Below, one piece after another: positions 13,301-26,300 of a stretch of DNA of 64,000 nt. The position numbers and the translations under genes were made by a program. Position 1 is the first letter of the stretch. Each line of letters begins with the position of its first letter. The stretch is from NCBI GenBank assembly GCA_005408345.1, contig SEMN01000185.1, positions 372,001 to 436,000 of the forward strand. The letters run 5' to 3'. The DNA comes from Macquaria australasica (lineage: Eukaryota > Chordata > Actinopteri > Centrarchiformes > Percichthyidae). The notes under the pieces were generated by a model. It searched no databases. It saw only the letters and a program-made list of their open reading frames with translations, and had not been told where the DNA came from.

Positions 13301-16300
13301 TGCAGTTTTGCTGGGGGTTATGTGCCAAAGTATTTCTTGGCTGGGAACAGTGACTTTCTAAACTGCTGGCTGTAGCCTTACATTCAAGAGTCAATGTCTC
13401 ACTATAAGCACACAAACATACACGCCCTTACTAGACTCCTCGTGTCTAACCTTCATTTTATGTGGTAATTCTAATGTAAAGTACTGTTTGCTACATTGTG
13501 CATTCATTATGTGATAAACAGCAATCACAGCTAATAATTCACCAAGACAGCCATCATCAGGTTGTAACATCTGTGTACAGATGCCAGTTAAATGATTACA
13601 AATGTAATGTATATGGTGGCATTTCAAATCATTCTTTATAAAGACCACAGAATGGTCTTTTCAGAATGACACAAAAGAGACACCAGGATTTTTAAGCAAA
13701 CTACTACTAAATGATTGTGCACTGACAGCATTTCTTTACCTACGTGGTTGTCTGACCGGCTGTTTAACTGCGAGGTTAGTCTCTCTGTGCACCCTCCTGG
13801 CTCACATGGAGGTAAGCCAAGGGATATCACAGTGTTTGGGCTCCACTGCTGGAGGTAATTCATTAAACTCAACAGTATAGTTTGTCAGGCAGGCAGTCTT
13901 TCATTTCCTTAAAGTCTGATTCTCAGATGCTTGAATTTTGAATTAGTGTAAAATGAGAGTAAAGTGCTACATTGCCATTAAACCAGAGATTGCAGAAATG
14001 CTGTATTTTCTTACATTCAAACGGTCTTGGTCAGTATGCAAATGCAACAAAGGAGGAGTCATTTGACCCTTCCTTCATAGTCATTTTAAACATTTAAATC
14101 TCACGCTACAGTAGTTGGTTGGTGATGAAGTAAACTGTTAGTTTCCCAACCCTGATGGGCTCTGCAGCCACAAACAACCCTCCATCTGACCTCCGTCCAC
14201 CTTAAACCTGGCCAGGACATAGCCACAGGTCTGTTCTCATTAGGAGGAGATTAGCTGAGCAGTGATGGTGATTCAGGGAGGATCAGGTGGCCACCATCCT
14301 CTGACTATGTTATCTGGTTTCACCCCCACATGTGTAAGTATAAGTTTTCAGGCCCTGCGGGGGTCTACTGAGTGAGAATGGAAGACTGAAGAGTTCTTTT
14401 CATCATCTATCATCAACTTCACCACTGTCATATCAAATGGCAGACCAGTGTCTATTCTGGCTTTTAGGGGGAACTTTACTGTACTGGCCAACCGGTAGCG
14501 GCTGCCTCAGTGCATCCCCATTCTGTAATTCATCTCTGCTGTAGGTTTACGTGAGATGTTGCTGTGTTTCTGTCAGTGTTTCTCTGCATCAAAGTTAACC
14601 ATGAAAATAACTGGTGTCATGAAATCACCTTATGAAAGACAGTCACCAGTCACATAATTTAACTCAAGTGCCACACATCAAAGGCGCTACATGGTAATAT
14701 TCAATATAGAGTGTACATTTACACCAAAACATCAATACAAGTAATGAGATATTCTATGAGCAGCGTCTATGTCAATACCCGGCCCGCTCCAGTCGCTTTC
14801 TGACATTTACCTGACTTTTAGAGCTCCACTTCCACTTTCACTACGATTTCCAGTCATCTGCTTCCTCCTCCCCCCGGAGTCCTGGTTGAAAATAAAATAC
14901 AGTTACTAGCTATACTGTCTACACTAATCCTGGATTTTGCCATCCCAGTGCTCTGTTGACCTTTTGTTTTTCCGATTCCTCAGTGCTGCATTAACAATAT
15001 GGTCTGATGGTGAGAATGGTGACAACTATAAAATATGCAGTAATATACCATCTGCTTACGCCTGCTAGCAAAAACTGAGGTCTCTGATTAAAACCTCCAC
15101 TACAGCAGTCGGGTCTAACAGATTCTGCAATTTGAGTAAAACATTATAATCGGGTTTTTGGGGTTTTTTTTGTTGTTGAATATTTAGTGATAAATATGTA
15201 GTTTTCTGGCTTTCTAGTTTCAAACTGTGGAAAATCTAAAAAAATGTGAGCGCATAAGATTTCAACTTAATTCAAAACATCCTTTTATTGGTATGATTAT
15301 GTGTTTTTATTCTCTTTTTATTATCACTCAGTATACGTTTGTGATTGACTAATATTCTGTGAGGCAGTAACGCATTATTTATTAAGACATTACAGTAATC
15401 TGATTACTTATTTCAATAACAAGTAGTGTTAGGGATTATTATTTGAAATTCAGGAATTATATTACAGTTACTAGCTGTTGATGGTCAGTAAATACTTAAC
15501 GTAGGCTGGCTGTTTGTTAAAAGGTCATGTTTTCTATTTCTACATGTGTTAAATACAGAAGATGTGACATATGGGTATGGAGCTGGACTGAGTGACAAAA
15601 GTAGTAACGAGGAATGCAACAAATTACTTTTGCTTTTCAGTATTTAGTAATATAATTACTTTTTCGATGAGTAACATATTGAGTAATTGATTGCATTTTT
15701 CAAGTCAATTGTCCAACGCTGCCTGCAAAATGGGCAACCAGCCACGATGTAGTTATTGTACTCCTGCTTTCAGCTCCATGGCACCACTTGGATGGCTGTC
15801 TGATATTATATCACTGGCTAAACCTCCCTATGTTATTGTAGTACAGCAACATTAAACCAACCGTTCAAACTGAAAGCTTGCACCAAAGCAATTATAAGCT
15901 AATGGAGCAATAATTTAGTGCAACAGCTTATTATAACATACTTTTTGTAATGTTTCCTCTAAATTCATGTTCATTTGTATGTTGCTGTGTCTGCAAATAG
16001 AGTCGTGTTTATTAAGTTGCCTCGAGCAGGCTGAAGCGCAGTGCTGCTAGAAGAGCTTTAGATGCAAATTACCACACCTAACATAATGACTGGGGTGTTG
16101 TGATTGCCTGACCTGCAGGACGGAAAGCAATTCAGATGGACATTAATTATGAAAATCATTTGTGAAATCACAATAAATTGGTTTTAAATAGCCACAATTT
16201 CTCAGGGGAGCCTCCTCCAGACTTCCAAGGTAGAGTTTTGGCCTCTGCTAAAACCCCACACCTACCTACCACTCCTGCTTTTGAAATTCACAAATGACTT

Positions 16301-17555
16301 TTTGTAAATTAAGCCTTAAAGAGGTTCTTATTATAAGAATGTGCAGATGCGTGTGTGTGTTGGTGACATCAATCTAATTAATGTGATGAGGAGGACCACC
16401 AGTTGTTTATGAATCAGCCTTTCTCACCGTGACAGCAAAGGACATTGAAGAGGACACTGAGTGTTGCTTGCAGTGCATGTTTCAGAGTGAGGTGAGGGGA
16501 CACTTTGTCGGCAAAGCTGTTAGTTATATAAGGATGACCACTGCAGAGAAGTTTGCCTGAGACAAACACTCTTATGGCAGATTCAGAAAACAGCACTTGA
16601 CTGGCATGAGATTACCCAGCAGAGAGGTGAGGAGACAGGCTGATTGAGCTGAGCAGAAAATAGACAGCTGACACTGACAGCTCCCACTGGGTGAGTTTGT
16701 GTTGAATGCTCTTAATGTCCACGGGCACATAAAACCCATGTATGAAGAGTGCATCTGTGAAAACAACTAACAGCAAAGAATAAACTAACTCTATGACACT
16801 TTTGGCATGCACCGGTACCTGAGTCAGTCATCATCTGTATTTGTGCAGGAGGAGGTGTGTGTTGTATTCTGTACCAACTTCAAACCTTTTGCAGTGTTGT
16901 ATTAAAAAACTCCAGAGATGTCACATCAGAGAGAAAGGTGAAAAACATTTGAGAGGAAGGGGGAAATGTCACTAGCGTTCTAAAGAGAGAGACATGCACA
17001 AAAGCGTGTGCTGCTGCACTGACACAACAGCTTCAAACTGTGATGTCTGAAGAGAGATGTAGGTCAGGAGTCTGTGTGGGGGAAAAAACAAGTAAATATC
17101 TATTCCATCACTTTGAATCACAAATGTATCTCAAGGCCACTGAAAACACATAACATGAAGCTAGAGGAATAAAGCTGGGGATGTGCACACAGATACTGTC
17201 TACATTCGAGAAACATTCGAGAACAAAATAACAACCTCTCACGTGCAGTACTGTACAGGGAAACTGTCCATGAAATATTGAACACTTTTACATTATTGAT
17301 TCTGATTATATTAATGTGTGTTTTATTTCAAATTTGGCACAACATTTCAAATACAAATGGCACAAAAATACAGTAAATCATGCAAAGTGTGATGTTGATA
17401 TTATACATATATTTTGCATTTTATAGTAGGTGGTAGTTGTGCTGAGCCTTATTTTCTCCATAGAAGGGGGTAGACAAATAAGTTACATTTTCATTTTATT
17501 TGTACTTTTCTGGTATTAAGATGAACTTCTGAATATTACTTTTTTATTTTTCAAA

Positions 17556-17870
17556 TTAAAGCTGCATTAATTGATTTTTATTTTTGGCCACTTGGGGGTA
17601 GCAGAGCAAACAAACACTGCATTGACCTTAAAGCTTTGTTATCACTAATGTATTAGCATAGAATTGCGTATTTATACACACAACTGACCCAGAGCAGCAT
17701 TAGCATTCACTTGGAGTCATGTTGTATGTAAGCCCAATATTCACTTCAATTCTAGTTCTGCTTTGGTCTCCACTAACTCCTGAGGCAAATATCTGGCTCT
17801 TTTGAAGCTAAATGCTCCACTATGTTGCTTGCTAGTCGCTAACTATGTCTGCCGTTTAGTACTGGCCAGG
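17556..17870 (+). repeat. Dispersed repeat family R3, copy 2
   Basis: Begins aaagctgcattaattgattt and passes through ggccacttgggggtagcag, then a block ending ctccactaactcctgag and gctaaatgctccac. This block aligns closely with 34,960-35,060 and, reversed, with 2,490-2,930. Confidence 0.5.
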
Positions 17871-18336
17871 TAGCATGCAGTGAATTTACAGGAGCCTTCT
17901 GCTGAAAACTGCTACGATAGAAGATGAGGTTAATAACTACAGTACAAGTAACCCATTTTACATTACACATAGTCATTTGATCAATTGTGTAAATGAAAAT
18001 TTTGATTAGTGCAGTTTTAAATATGTTGCATTTGGAAATCGTCTGCATCCCCCTGGCAGCGCTTGATAACACTGGCCAGGCTCGAAAACACTGGGTGCAA
18101 TACCAGACACCAGCCTGACAACAAAACCATTTTGGATCTGTGCCTCCACTGGAGGAGAGAAACCACCAGGGGTGGAAAGAGGTATCCAAGAATACCTCCA
18201 CTGCTCCTCTGTGGCTCTGAGAATTGTAGACCTCGATGTCAATGATAACATTTTTATGTGTCTCTCACTAAGGCATGTCAGCACATGTTCCAGTTCATTT
18301 GTGACACTTTAGCTCTGAAGTAATTCTTATTCACAT

Positions 18337-18357
18337 ACACACACACACACACACACA
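18337..18357. repeat. AC microsatellite
   Basis: About ten ac units in the gene-free upstream region. Confidence 0.9.
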
Positions 18358-19683
18358 TCTATCTTATCCAATTACTGTGAGAGCAAGATATGGTTTACTG
18401 TAATGAATTATTCATAACTTGATAAAGATGCACCACAAAGGTTAGCGTGTTAATCTAGAGTCTGCTGAATCCCTTTAAAAGATTATTTCATGAATTCAGC
18501 TGACATCATTGCCCGCCATAATTAAGTTCCTTTTTGCAGGGGCAGAATTGGGCCACCAATCTGTGACTCACTGTGATTACAGTTTAATTCTGGCTGCCCT
18601 TGTAGCTGCCTGGAATTTGACTTGGGTCTCATGAAACATTAGAAAAAAGGGATTTAACCAGTTTAGAGGAAACATCCTGATATTGTCTCACCACAGTCTA
18701 ATCAATTGTGTGCCAATATTTATCTCTATTCCTCAGTCATTATAGGAAATTAGAGATTGTTTTCTGGTGGATCCAACAACCACATAACTTGTTGCAGAGT
18801 TTGTTTACATCTCTATTTTATCCTACCCTGGAATAACCTTGAATGTCTCTTTTACGTGTCAAAGACAAAGACGCTGCAGGACTCGGACATTCACACATTT
18901 TAATTCCTCAGACAGACAGCAGAGGTCCTTTGGCGAATTCTCAGACACTTTGCAAAGACAGCAAAGTGGGGGGTGGGGGGTGATGACATGTAACAACATG
19001 ACAGTGACAGTCACTATCTGATTCGATTTACTACTTAGCTTCATGATATTAAACAGCTTAAATCCAACAGCCTGAGAATGCACAAACATTTTAGCTGCCA
19101 CAAAAGGGTGAAAACAGACGTGAGAAGATAAAAGCACACTTTCCTTTAACTCATGCACGCACTTTACAGCAGTGCATTACAGCTGCACCATCCCCTGTCC
19201 TCAACTTCCAAGTTCATATTCTCCTGTCTGTTAATCTCTCTGTGAGAGCAGGGATTACATGACACAACAATGTGAGAGAAGCTGGTTTTTGGCAAATGTA
19301 TTATTTCTACTTAACATTAAAAAAAAGAGCAGGCCCCAGCAATGAATGTGGTCTAAATGTAAGTCAGGAGGCTCCTACAGTGCCGCTTCAGACGTGACAG
19401 CACTCTGTGGGGTCGGAGGGAAATCAGTGTCAAGGACTTTTGGAGTAGCTCATCAGGGTCATCACTGTCAGCAAGTCTTGCCGGCGTCATTATTTGGGTA
19501 ATTTGATGAGTAAAGCCAGAGCCATAGCTGGAAACAATGAAATGAACACAGAAAATGTTTACATATTTAAGCATATTTTAAAATACTTAATCCCAAACCT
19601 AAACCCAGATTAGGCTAGTATTTGCTTAAAAATGTCTTAATTCTCAGTTAAAGAAATTACAGGCATCAAAAACTTTAAAGTAG

Positions 19684-20312
19684 CCCAATAGTTTGACATT
19701 TTGGGAAATGCGCTTATTCGCTTTCTTGCAGAGAGTTAGATGAGAAGATCAATACTGTCTGTATGCAAACGAGGCAGTAAGTTCAGTCTAACAGCCAGCC
19801 TGGCTCTGTCCAAAGAAAAAATAAATCCTCTCTAAATTTCACTCATTAACATGATTATATCTCGTTTGTTTAATCTGAAGTGTAAAAACAACCAGCAGGT
19901 AACACCTCTTAAAACCACAACTTGTCATTTTTACATTTTGTTTTTTGTACACATTAAACAAACAAGATGTTACTGTAAGGTGAAGTAAGACAAGATGTTG
20001 TAACATGTGAACTGCTTCAGACTGGTAGGTGGATTTTGTTGCCTTCCTTTGCAGAGGCAGTTTTCTCCCGTTTCCAGGGGAGACTCTCAACAGACTGCCT
20101 ACTGTGGGTTTTAAGATGTTGTTTTATGAGTTTATAGTATTTATTTTTTTTATTTATTTTAACATTTGTTGTCTAATAATTACATATAATGTTTCCAGTC
20201 TTTATGCTAAGCTAAGCTAACCGTCAGCTGGCTGTAGCTTCATATTTAGCGTACAGACATGAGAGTGGTATCGATTCCCTTTTATAACCCTTTTGTAAAG
20301 GGAATAAGTGTA
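19684..20312. repeat. Foldback repeat family R1, full palindromic copy
   Basis: The forward arm begins gtttgacattttgggaaatg and contains atgagaagatcaatactgtc and ctcgtttgtttaatctgaag. The reverse arm mirrors it: acattaaacaaacaagatgt, then tttatgctaagctaagctaa and gacatgagagtggtatcgat. The element is a long inverted repeat of about 0.6 kb without coding capacity. Confidence 0.6.
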
Positions 20313-21016
20313 TTTCTATTTCTTTAAACCCCCACTCTGCACTGGTCTCTTTGACAGCTCAGAAATGATTCCGTCCCTTGTGTTCTGGCTTTTTCTGGTA
20401 CAGGACTTTGCTTTTTTCATTTGAGATAACAATTGTGCCTTTAATTTCCAATAAAGAATAAATGTTTACGAGTATAATTGCCTTTCCAGCAGAATGCAAA
20501 AATGAAAAAGTCAACAAATGAACAACTTTAGTTTGGCCTGCAGCCGTGTGGTCGTGCATAAAAGTGGTTGTAATGACTGAATAAACTGACGGAGCCTGAT
20601 TATCACCTCTTCTCTGGAGCTCCACACCAGCTTGAGACATACGGCAATTTACTCAGTGAACCACTGCAGCATGACTGGAGAGTTTCAGTAATAGTATAAT
20701 GATATTGAATTATGCGTAGATGTGCGAGTGGTGGTAGAACTTGTACAGAGCTTTGTGATGTTGAACTGCTGATGTTTGTGACAGTGAAAAGCCACTTAAA
20801 ATTTCGTTGTGGAGCCAATTCACAGTATAATGAGTATAATGCTACAGTAATTGCATCTCAGGGGGCACAGCAGGGGCTGCTTGTGTGTATGCAAGCAGAT
20901 GTGCTTTGCTAAAGAGTAAAGGCTCATATGTTCAGAGATCACCTTTAATAAGACTCTTAATATAACCTATTATTTCCATGGCCTCTTATTAAATTGAGAG
21001 TGAGGTAAACAAATGG

Positions 21017-21039
21017 GAGGAGAGAGAGAGAGAGAGAGA
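21017..21039. repeat. AG microsatellite
   Basis: About ten ag units in the gene-free upstream region. Confidence 0.85.
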
Positions 21040-22882
21040 TGGACAGATAGAAGGGCTGCGAGAAATTCTCTGAAGCTCGACCTAGTTGCAGAAACTCTGA
21101 CCAGAGATAAAAAAGCATAAGGAAACTGTCTTCAATTCTTCTTATGGAGATTATGTTAGCAGCAACGGCTATAGAATGGTTTAGAGAAACAAACCAATAA
21201 AAGAGTGACACCTCCACAGAACAACCTAGACATAGATTTGAAGGATCTTTGAAGCCTGTTGAATTTCTGACATTTACAGCACATATTGCAATTCTTCTGC
21301 CTGATGATATTTGAATGCCATCGACCTATTTATTACTTACATTTTGCCATTCATTTTGAAGTGTTGCTGGCCTGAACAATACCTCTATGGATCACTGGTG
21401 ATGCGACTGTTTCCCAGCATAGCAGCATTATTACACTGCTGTTCTTCTGCAGCAGTCTTTACACTGAGAGGTCAATATTAATCATAACAAAGCAATGTGA
21501 TGTGTGATGACATATTCCAAGAAGATGAACCACTGACCTTTTCCAACACCCTTGTTGTAAAAAGGAGAACACGTTTTATTACAGTGCATCCTGGCAACTT
21601 TGATTATATCAAGATGAGTATAAAGTTTCATTCGTACCTCAAATGAAATACCTTCAAACTATGAATGAACATCACAAGTGCGTCAGTGGATGAGCTGCAG
21701 CATGATTAAAACATTCCTAGAGTCTGTGTGTCATGCACATCCCCAACGCACACTCTCGTCTCTGCTGTTATTCGAGAGAGATCTGCTATTTTGAATCAAC
21801 CTGTAGGCACTGAGAAATTAGGTCAGACACAAACAACGTCACTGTGGGGATCCAAACATTTCGACACAGTGACATTTCTGTGTGGAGAACAAAACGAGAC
21901 CATCCAAAAGTCCCAGGAGGTACGGACACACAACACAACCAGCAGAGTTGCTGCGTTGTCGTCATTTGGTGCCCAGTGCATGTGAAACTGTGGGTCTGCT
22001 AAGTTGTGTGAAGTGACTTGACCACTGCCAGGCCTTCCCACAGAGGCTCCCAGTCCCAATACTAAAAATGCACACAGCCATGACCTTTTGGATCCTTCCT
22101 TAAAAAAATGGTTTACCTCAGAAATAAAAACAGTCATACAAGTGATAAGTGTACTCTTTCATATAGGCAGGATCATAATGAGATTCACTTGTGAGGTTCC
22201 AGTGAGTAGCTGGGGTGTGAGAATGAGAAACGTGTTATATGTCACCTGTGCTGCAAGTGAAAAAAAGGCATCTGTGTAAAGAGATGTTTAGTGTTTAGTT
22301 CAGTCTTTTCAGCAGCAAGAACAGTTTGCTATACTGTTCATAAAAGAGTGTTCCTTGTTTGTGTGTTTATACATGTGCATGATAATGATTGGAATTTGTA
22401 TTGAGCTTCAAAGTCTTCATAATAAACTTCAAATGAATGTAATCTGCAGAAATGCATTTAAACGTTTAAAAACACAATATGTAAACACGTGTTCGTAAAA
22501 GAGGTAAAATATATATGCAGCCTTGGTGTAGAAGTATAGATAAGTTATGTCATTGCAACGCATCACTGTCTTGAATTGAAAGCCACGTCAGTTTCCACAG
22601 TTAGTCACACACGGGAGATTATTTGGAGACGTTTTGTTTCAAAATAAAAGTGTGAAATATTTAAGTGTATACAAGATGAAATACTGCTGCATCACCTGTA
22701 AATTCATTTATTTTGTTTTATTTATTTTTTTTTACATCAGAAGGCACTTTAGAAACGTTGTTCTTAAATGTTTCCTCTATTCCAAGCGTATCTTTAAATA
22801 AGCCGCCCACCACATAATAAGGCGCGTGTTCGTCGCCAAACATGTGGGCCAAAAAGTGTTTTACTTTGAAAGTATAGCCGGA

Positions 22883-22889
22883 TATAAAA
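22883..22889 (+). promoter_or_regulatory. Possible TATA box of opn3
   Basis: A tataaaa motif lies about 180 bases before the chosen opn3 ATG. It is followed by a CpG-richer stretch (about 22,965-23,100) that would be 5' UTR and first coding exon. The motif and spacing fit a core promoter, but no transcript evidence is available and AT-rich DNA yields such motifs by chance. Confidence 0.3.
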
Positions 22890-23068
22890 CGTCTTTAGTC
22901 TGTGTGGTTTGATGGTGGTACATTGACCCAGATTCAGAGAAAGGCAGTCTCTGGGTTTGTTTGAATTAGCGGCGCGGGGAACGCGTGGAGGAGCGGCGTG
23001 GATCCTACAGTCTCTCTCTCTCACACCGCGCGCAGCACAATGCTGGAAACCAGGTTTTCATCCACGCA

Positions 23069-23387
23069 ATGAATCCTGCCAACGAAACCAGAGCCGGGAG
23101 AAGTGCAGAACATTACGTTTTTGCAGTTGGCACCTACAAACTTCTCGCTTTTACCATCGGGACCATTGGAGTATTCGGCTTTTGTAATAACGTTGTTGTC
23201 ATCGTACTCTACTTTAAATTCAAGAGACTCCGCACGCCCACCAATTTGTTACTGGTCAACATAAGTTTGAGTGATTTTCTGGTTTCTGTCACGGGAATAA
23301 ACTTTACGTTTGTTTCCTGCGTCAAAGGCGGATGGACTTGGAGCCAGGCAGCATGCATGTGGGACGGCTTCAGCAACAGCTTATTTG
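23069..23387 (+). CDS. opn3: opn3 exon 1 (residues 1-107)
   Basis: Encodes the extracellular N-terminus, TM1 (with GNN-like CNN at 39-41), TM2 (LLVNISLSDFLVS) and the start of TM3 with C96 and D99. It ends TTATTTG followed by donor gtaaga, splitting a Gly codon (phase 1). An open frame continues upstream to a stop but without an ATG, so 23,069 is the natural start. Confidence 0.94.
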
Positions 23388-26300
23388 GTAAGAGGAATAG
23401 AACGAGGAAACAATATTTATTCATAGTAGCATGTATTTCACGTTTATCAATGTTGTCACATTTACTTTTTACTAAAATAGTTAAAGACGAATGTATTAAA
23501 CTGTTTACCCCCATTTCCCTTAATTGTTGGTTTCTCACCAATAGTCACTAAAATAATAAATCGTACTTTGACATAATTCATAATATGAGCAGATGCCGCC
23601 TAATGTAATGTAAATCTGTAGAAGGCAGAGATGAGCTCATCCACAATGTAGATTACTATATAACGCACGAAAGAAGGATATTCCAAATAGAAATAATGTC
23701 TATGGAATGCATGTAAATATAGGTAGAAGCTGAGCATAGTTTTTTTTCCTGTTAGCTCTTGTGCACACTTCCTCACAGAATTTGTAATACAGACTGGCTT
23801 AAAAAACAGTTAACTGACCCTCCAGTCTCCCTCCATGATGAGCTGCAGTAAAATCTAACGACCTTGAATCCCTTTCAATTATATACTGTTTTTGTGTGTG
23901 TTTTTTTTATGTAAAGTGAGCACATTCTGCAGGAGAAATGTTTTTGTCACCTCCATTGTGCCTACAGCTTCCATTTTACTGTAACGTGATTGTCCATTTA
24001 TTATCAGCATAACTGTGATGATCATGCAGCAGTGACTTGTGAATGAATACTGAGGGTCATTCTCCAGGTGCCACCCTTGTAGGAATTACAGCTAAGGAGG
24101 ATGGATGTGTGATAATGAGCTCATTAGAGCAAACCCTCAAGCCTTTTGCTGCTTTATCAGCAAACCAAACACAGAGATGCACTGGACTGTGGCCCTCTTC
24201 TTCAATCATCTTATTATCCTTTAATTGACATTGTCTTCTTTGTGCATGATCTAAAGAACATGTTTGCCTGCCTCTGTCATGTGGCACCACAGTTGGCAAC
24301 GCTGCAACACTGACTTTGTTGATCTGGTTTGCATTGAAAATATGTCACAGATGAGAATTTCAAATCAAAAGCGTGTAAAGTTGGTGTTTACATCCAGATT
24401 AATAGTTTTTATCCAAGATATAGGAATGTCTTCTTTCATCATTGAAACGACATTAAGCAGAAAGGATGTGGTGTCCTGCTGCTTTGACCCACACTCACAT
24501 GAGCCGGACTAACCTGGCAGTTAATGGAGATTTCAATTACAGTGAGAACTCACCTGCCCCTCCTTTGTCAGTCACAGTACGGTACAGCAGCTGAAAATGT
24601 TCATACTGTATGTACTGTGCGATGTTTTTATATGTGAAACCCCAAGGTCAAACAGTTAGCCATGGCATGCTTTGGTATGAACATCACACATCTGATCAGT
24701 TGAGCACAGTATACACCTCCCTGCTGACACAGGTTGTAATATAAAAATTCAAGTGTGCAAAAATAAATCCCACAGCTCTGTCTGTGTCCTCTAGTCCTCT
24801 GTGCACGAACATGCCATCATCTTTCCGCCTTATAATGTGTGTTACTCAGAGGAGGTTGGTGTCAGTGTGCTCGACACACATACACGGGCCACAGGGGCTG
24901 CAGCAATAAGCCCTGGCAGTTCTGTCAATGCACGTCCGTCCCACTGAAACACTAACTGGGTAGCTGTGGCTCAAGCTCAGTGCATAACCTGAAACAAGTC
25001 ACTGTATAGTGCGTTTGTAATTTGTGCGTCTGTTGTTCATTGACACTTTCCCTCTCTCTGAGTATGTGATTGGATAGATATATAGGTTATGTAGGTGTGT
25101 GTGATGTGCATTGACTAAAAAGATGCAGAATCGATTTTAGATACTGTACCATGACTCTGGCTTGCAGATGTGCTCTTTGACTTACATGCCCTATAAAAAT
25201 GGGAGCAAAATGATGCACAAGATGAACATAAGAGCCGCAGATATTTTAATATAAGATGCATACACCATTAGAACCAAACCACTTCACCTTGTGTGGAAAA
25301 AAGCAGGCTGTGGGTCTTAGAGGTGTGTGTGTGTGTGTGGGAGGAAAGATTTTCTTTCTGTGTGTTTTCAAGGATGCACAACAAAATGCTTGAATGTGAT
25401 GTTCAGCACCAAGATGCTCAGAATTCAGTTTATATAGAGTATGATGAAACTCCTTCAGATGCTGAGTAGCCACTGACCCAGATCCTGCAGTGAGCGCTCT
25501 GCATTGTTCAGCATGGTTGTCTGTCTCCCTCCACTGCCAGGCATCGTTTCCATCATGACTTTATCAGCCCTGGCCTATGAGCGCTACATCCGGGTGGTCC
25601 ATGCGCAGGTGGTGGACTTTCCCTGGGCGTGGCGGGCCATCGGCCACATCTGGCTGTACTCCCTGGCCTGGACGGGGGCTCCTCTACTAGGGTGGAACCG
25701 CTATACGTTGGAGATCCACCAGCTGGGCTGCTCCCTGGACTGGGCGTCTAAGGACCCAAATGATGCCTCCTTCATCCTCTTCTTCCTCCTGGCCTGTTTC
25801 TTTGTGCCTGTGGGAATCATGATCTACTGCTATGGGAACATCCTCTATACAGTGCAAATGGTAAGGCATGCAGATGTGCTTTTTTTTTCTGTTCAGTTGT
25901 TAGCATATTTAATGAATTATGAATGAGTTGGACTAATAAACAGAATGAATTACATAGACTTGTGAATAGAGGGTTGCTGATCAAAATCTTTAGACCAAAA
26001 TCTGGGAAGGAAACATTAAAGATGACTGTTGAAAGTGACGAAGAAGTTAAAACTGAACAAATTTAACTCCATCTTGCCCCATTTGAGCTACTTATCATTA
26101 CAGATGTAAAAGAAAAAGTGTTATATGTTGTTATTCTTCTTCTTATTTACTATTACATCTCAATGTGACACTTGAACTGATTTTTATTCTCCAACATCTT
26201 TCAGATTGCGTACGACTGACATTTCAACTGCTTACAGTGCACACAACTGTCTTCAGCGCCTCCATTTCAACTGAAATTTCAACAATTTTTAACACTTGCA

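Larger units (their letters stand above)
1..22868. other. Gene-free stretch upstream of opn3
   Basis: No open frame in this 22.9 kb has flanking splice signals together with protein-like composition that I recognise. The longest open frames (for example 3119-3481 and 17839-18201) are low-complexity or lie partly in repeats, and look like chance. The stretch is AT-rich and holds the dispersed repeats listed separately, at about 2.5, 7.3-7.8, 8.2, 10.0, 12.9-13.3, 17.6 and 19.7-20.3 kb. It also holds a perfect hairpin at 11,897 and short CA and AG microsatellites. The remaining sub-stretches (1-2489, 2931-7283, 8361-9988, 10401-12883, 13301-17555, 17871-19683 and 20313-22868) show nothing I can name. 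It could be intergenic, or a long intron of a gene beginning outside the window. Distant enhancers cannot be recognised without a cross-species alignment. Confidence 0.6.

Noticed and set aside
17839..18284. Overlapping open frames of 92-120 codons on the - strand
   Set aside because: Partly within the R3 repeat, no recognisable domain, and two frames compete. Chance is the simpler explanation.
22985..23068. Upstream extension of the opn3 N-terminus
   Set aside because: The frame is open but contains no ATG. The first ATG is at 23,069 with good context and gives the expected length.
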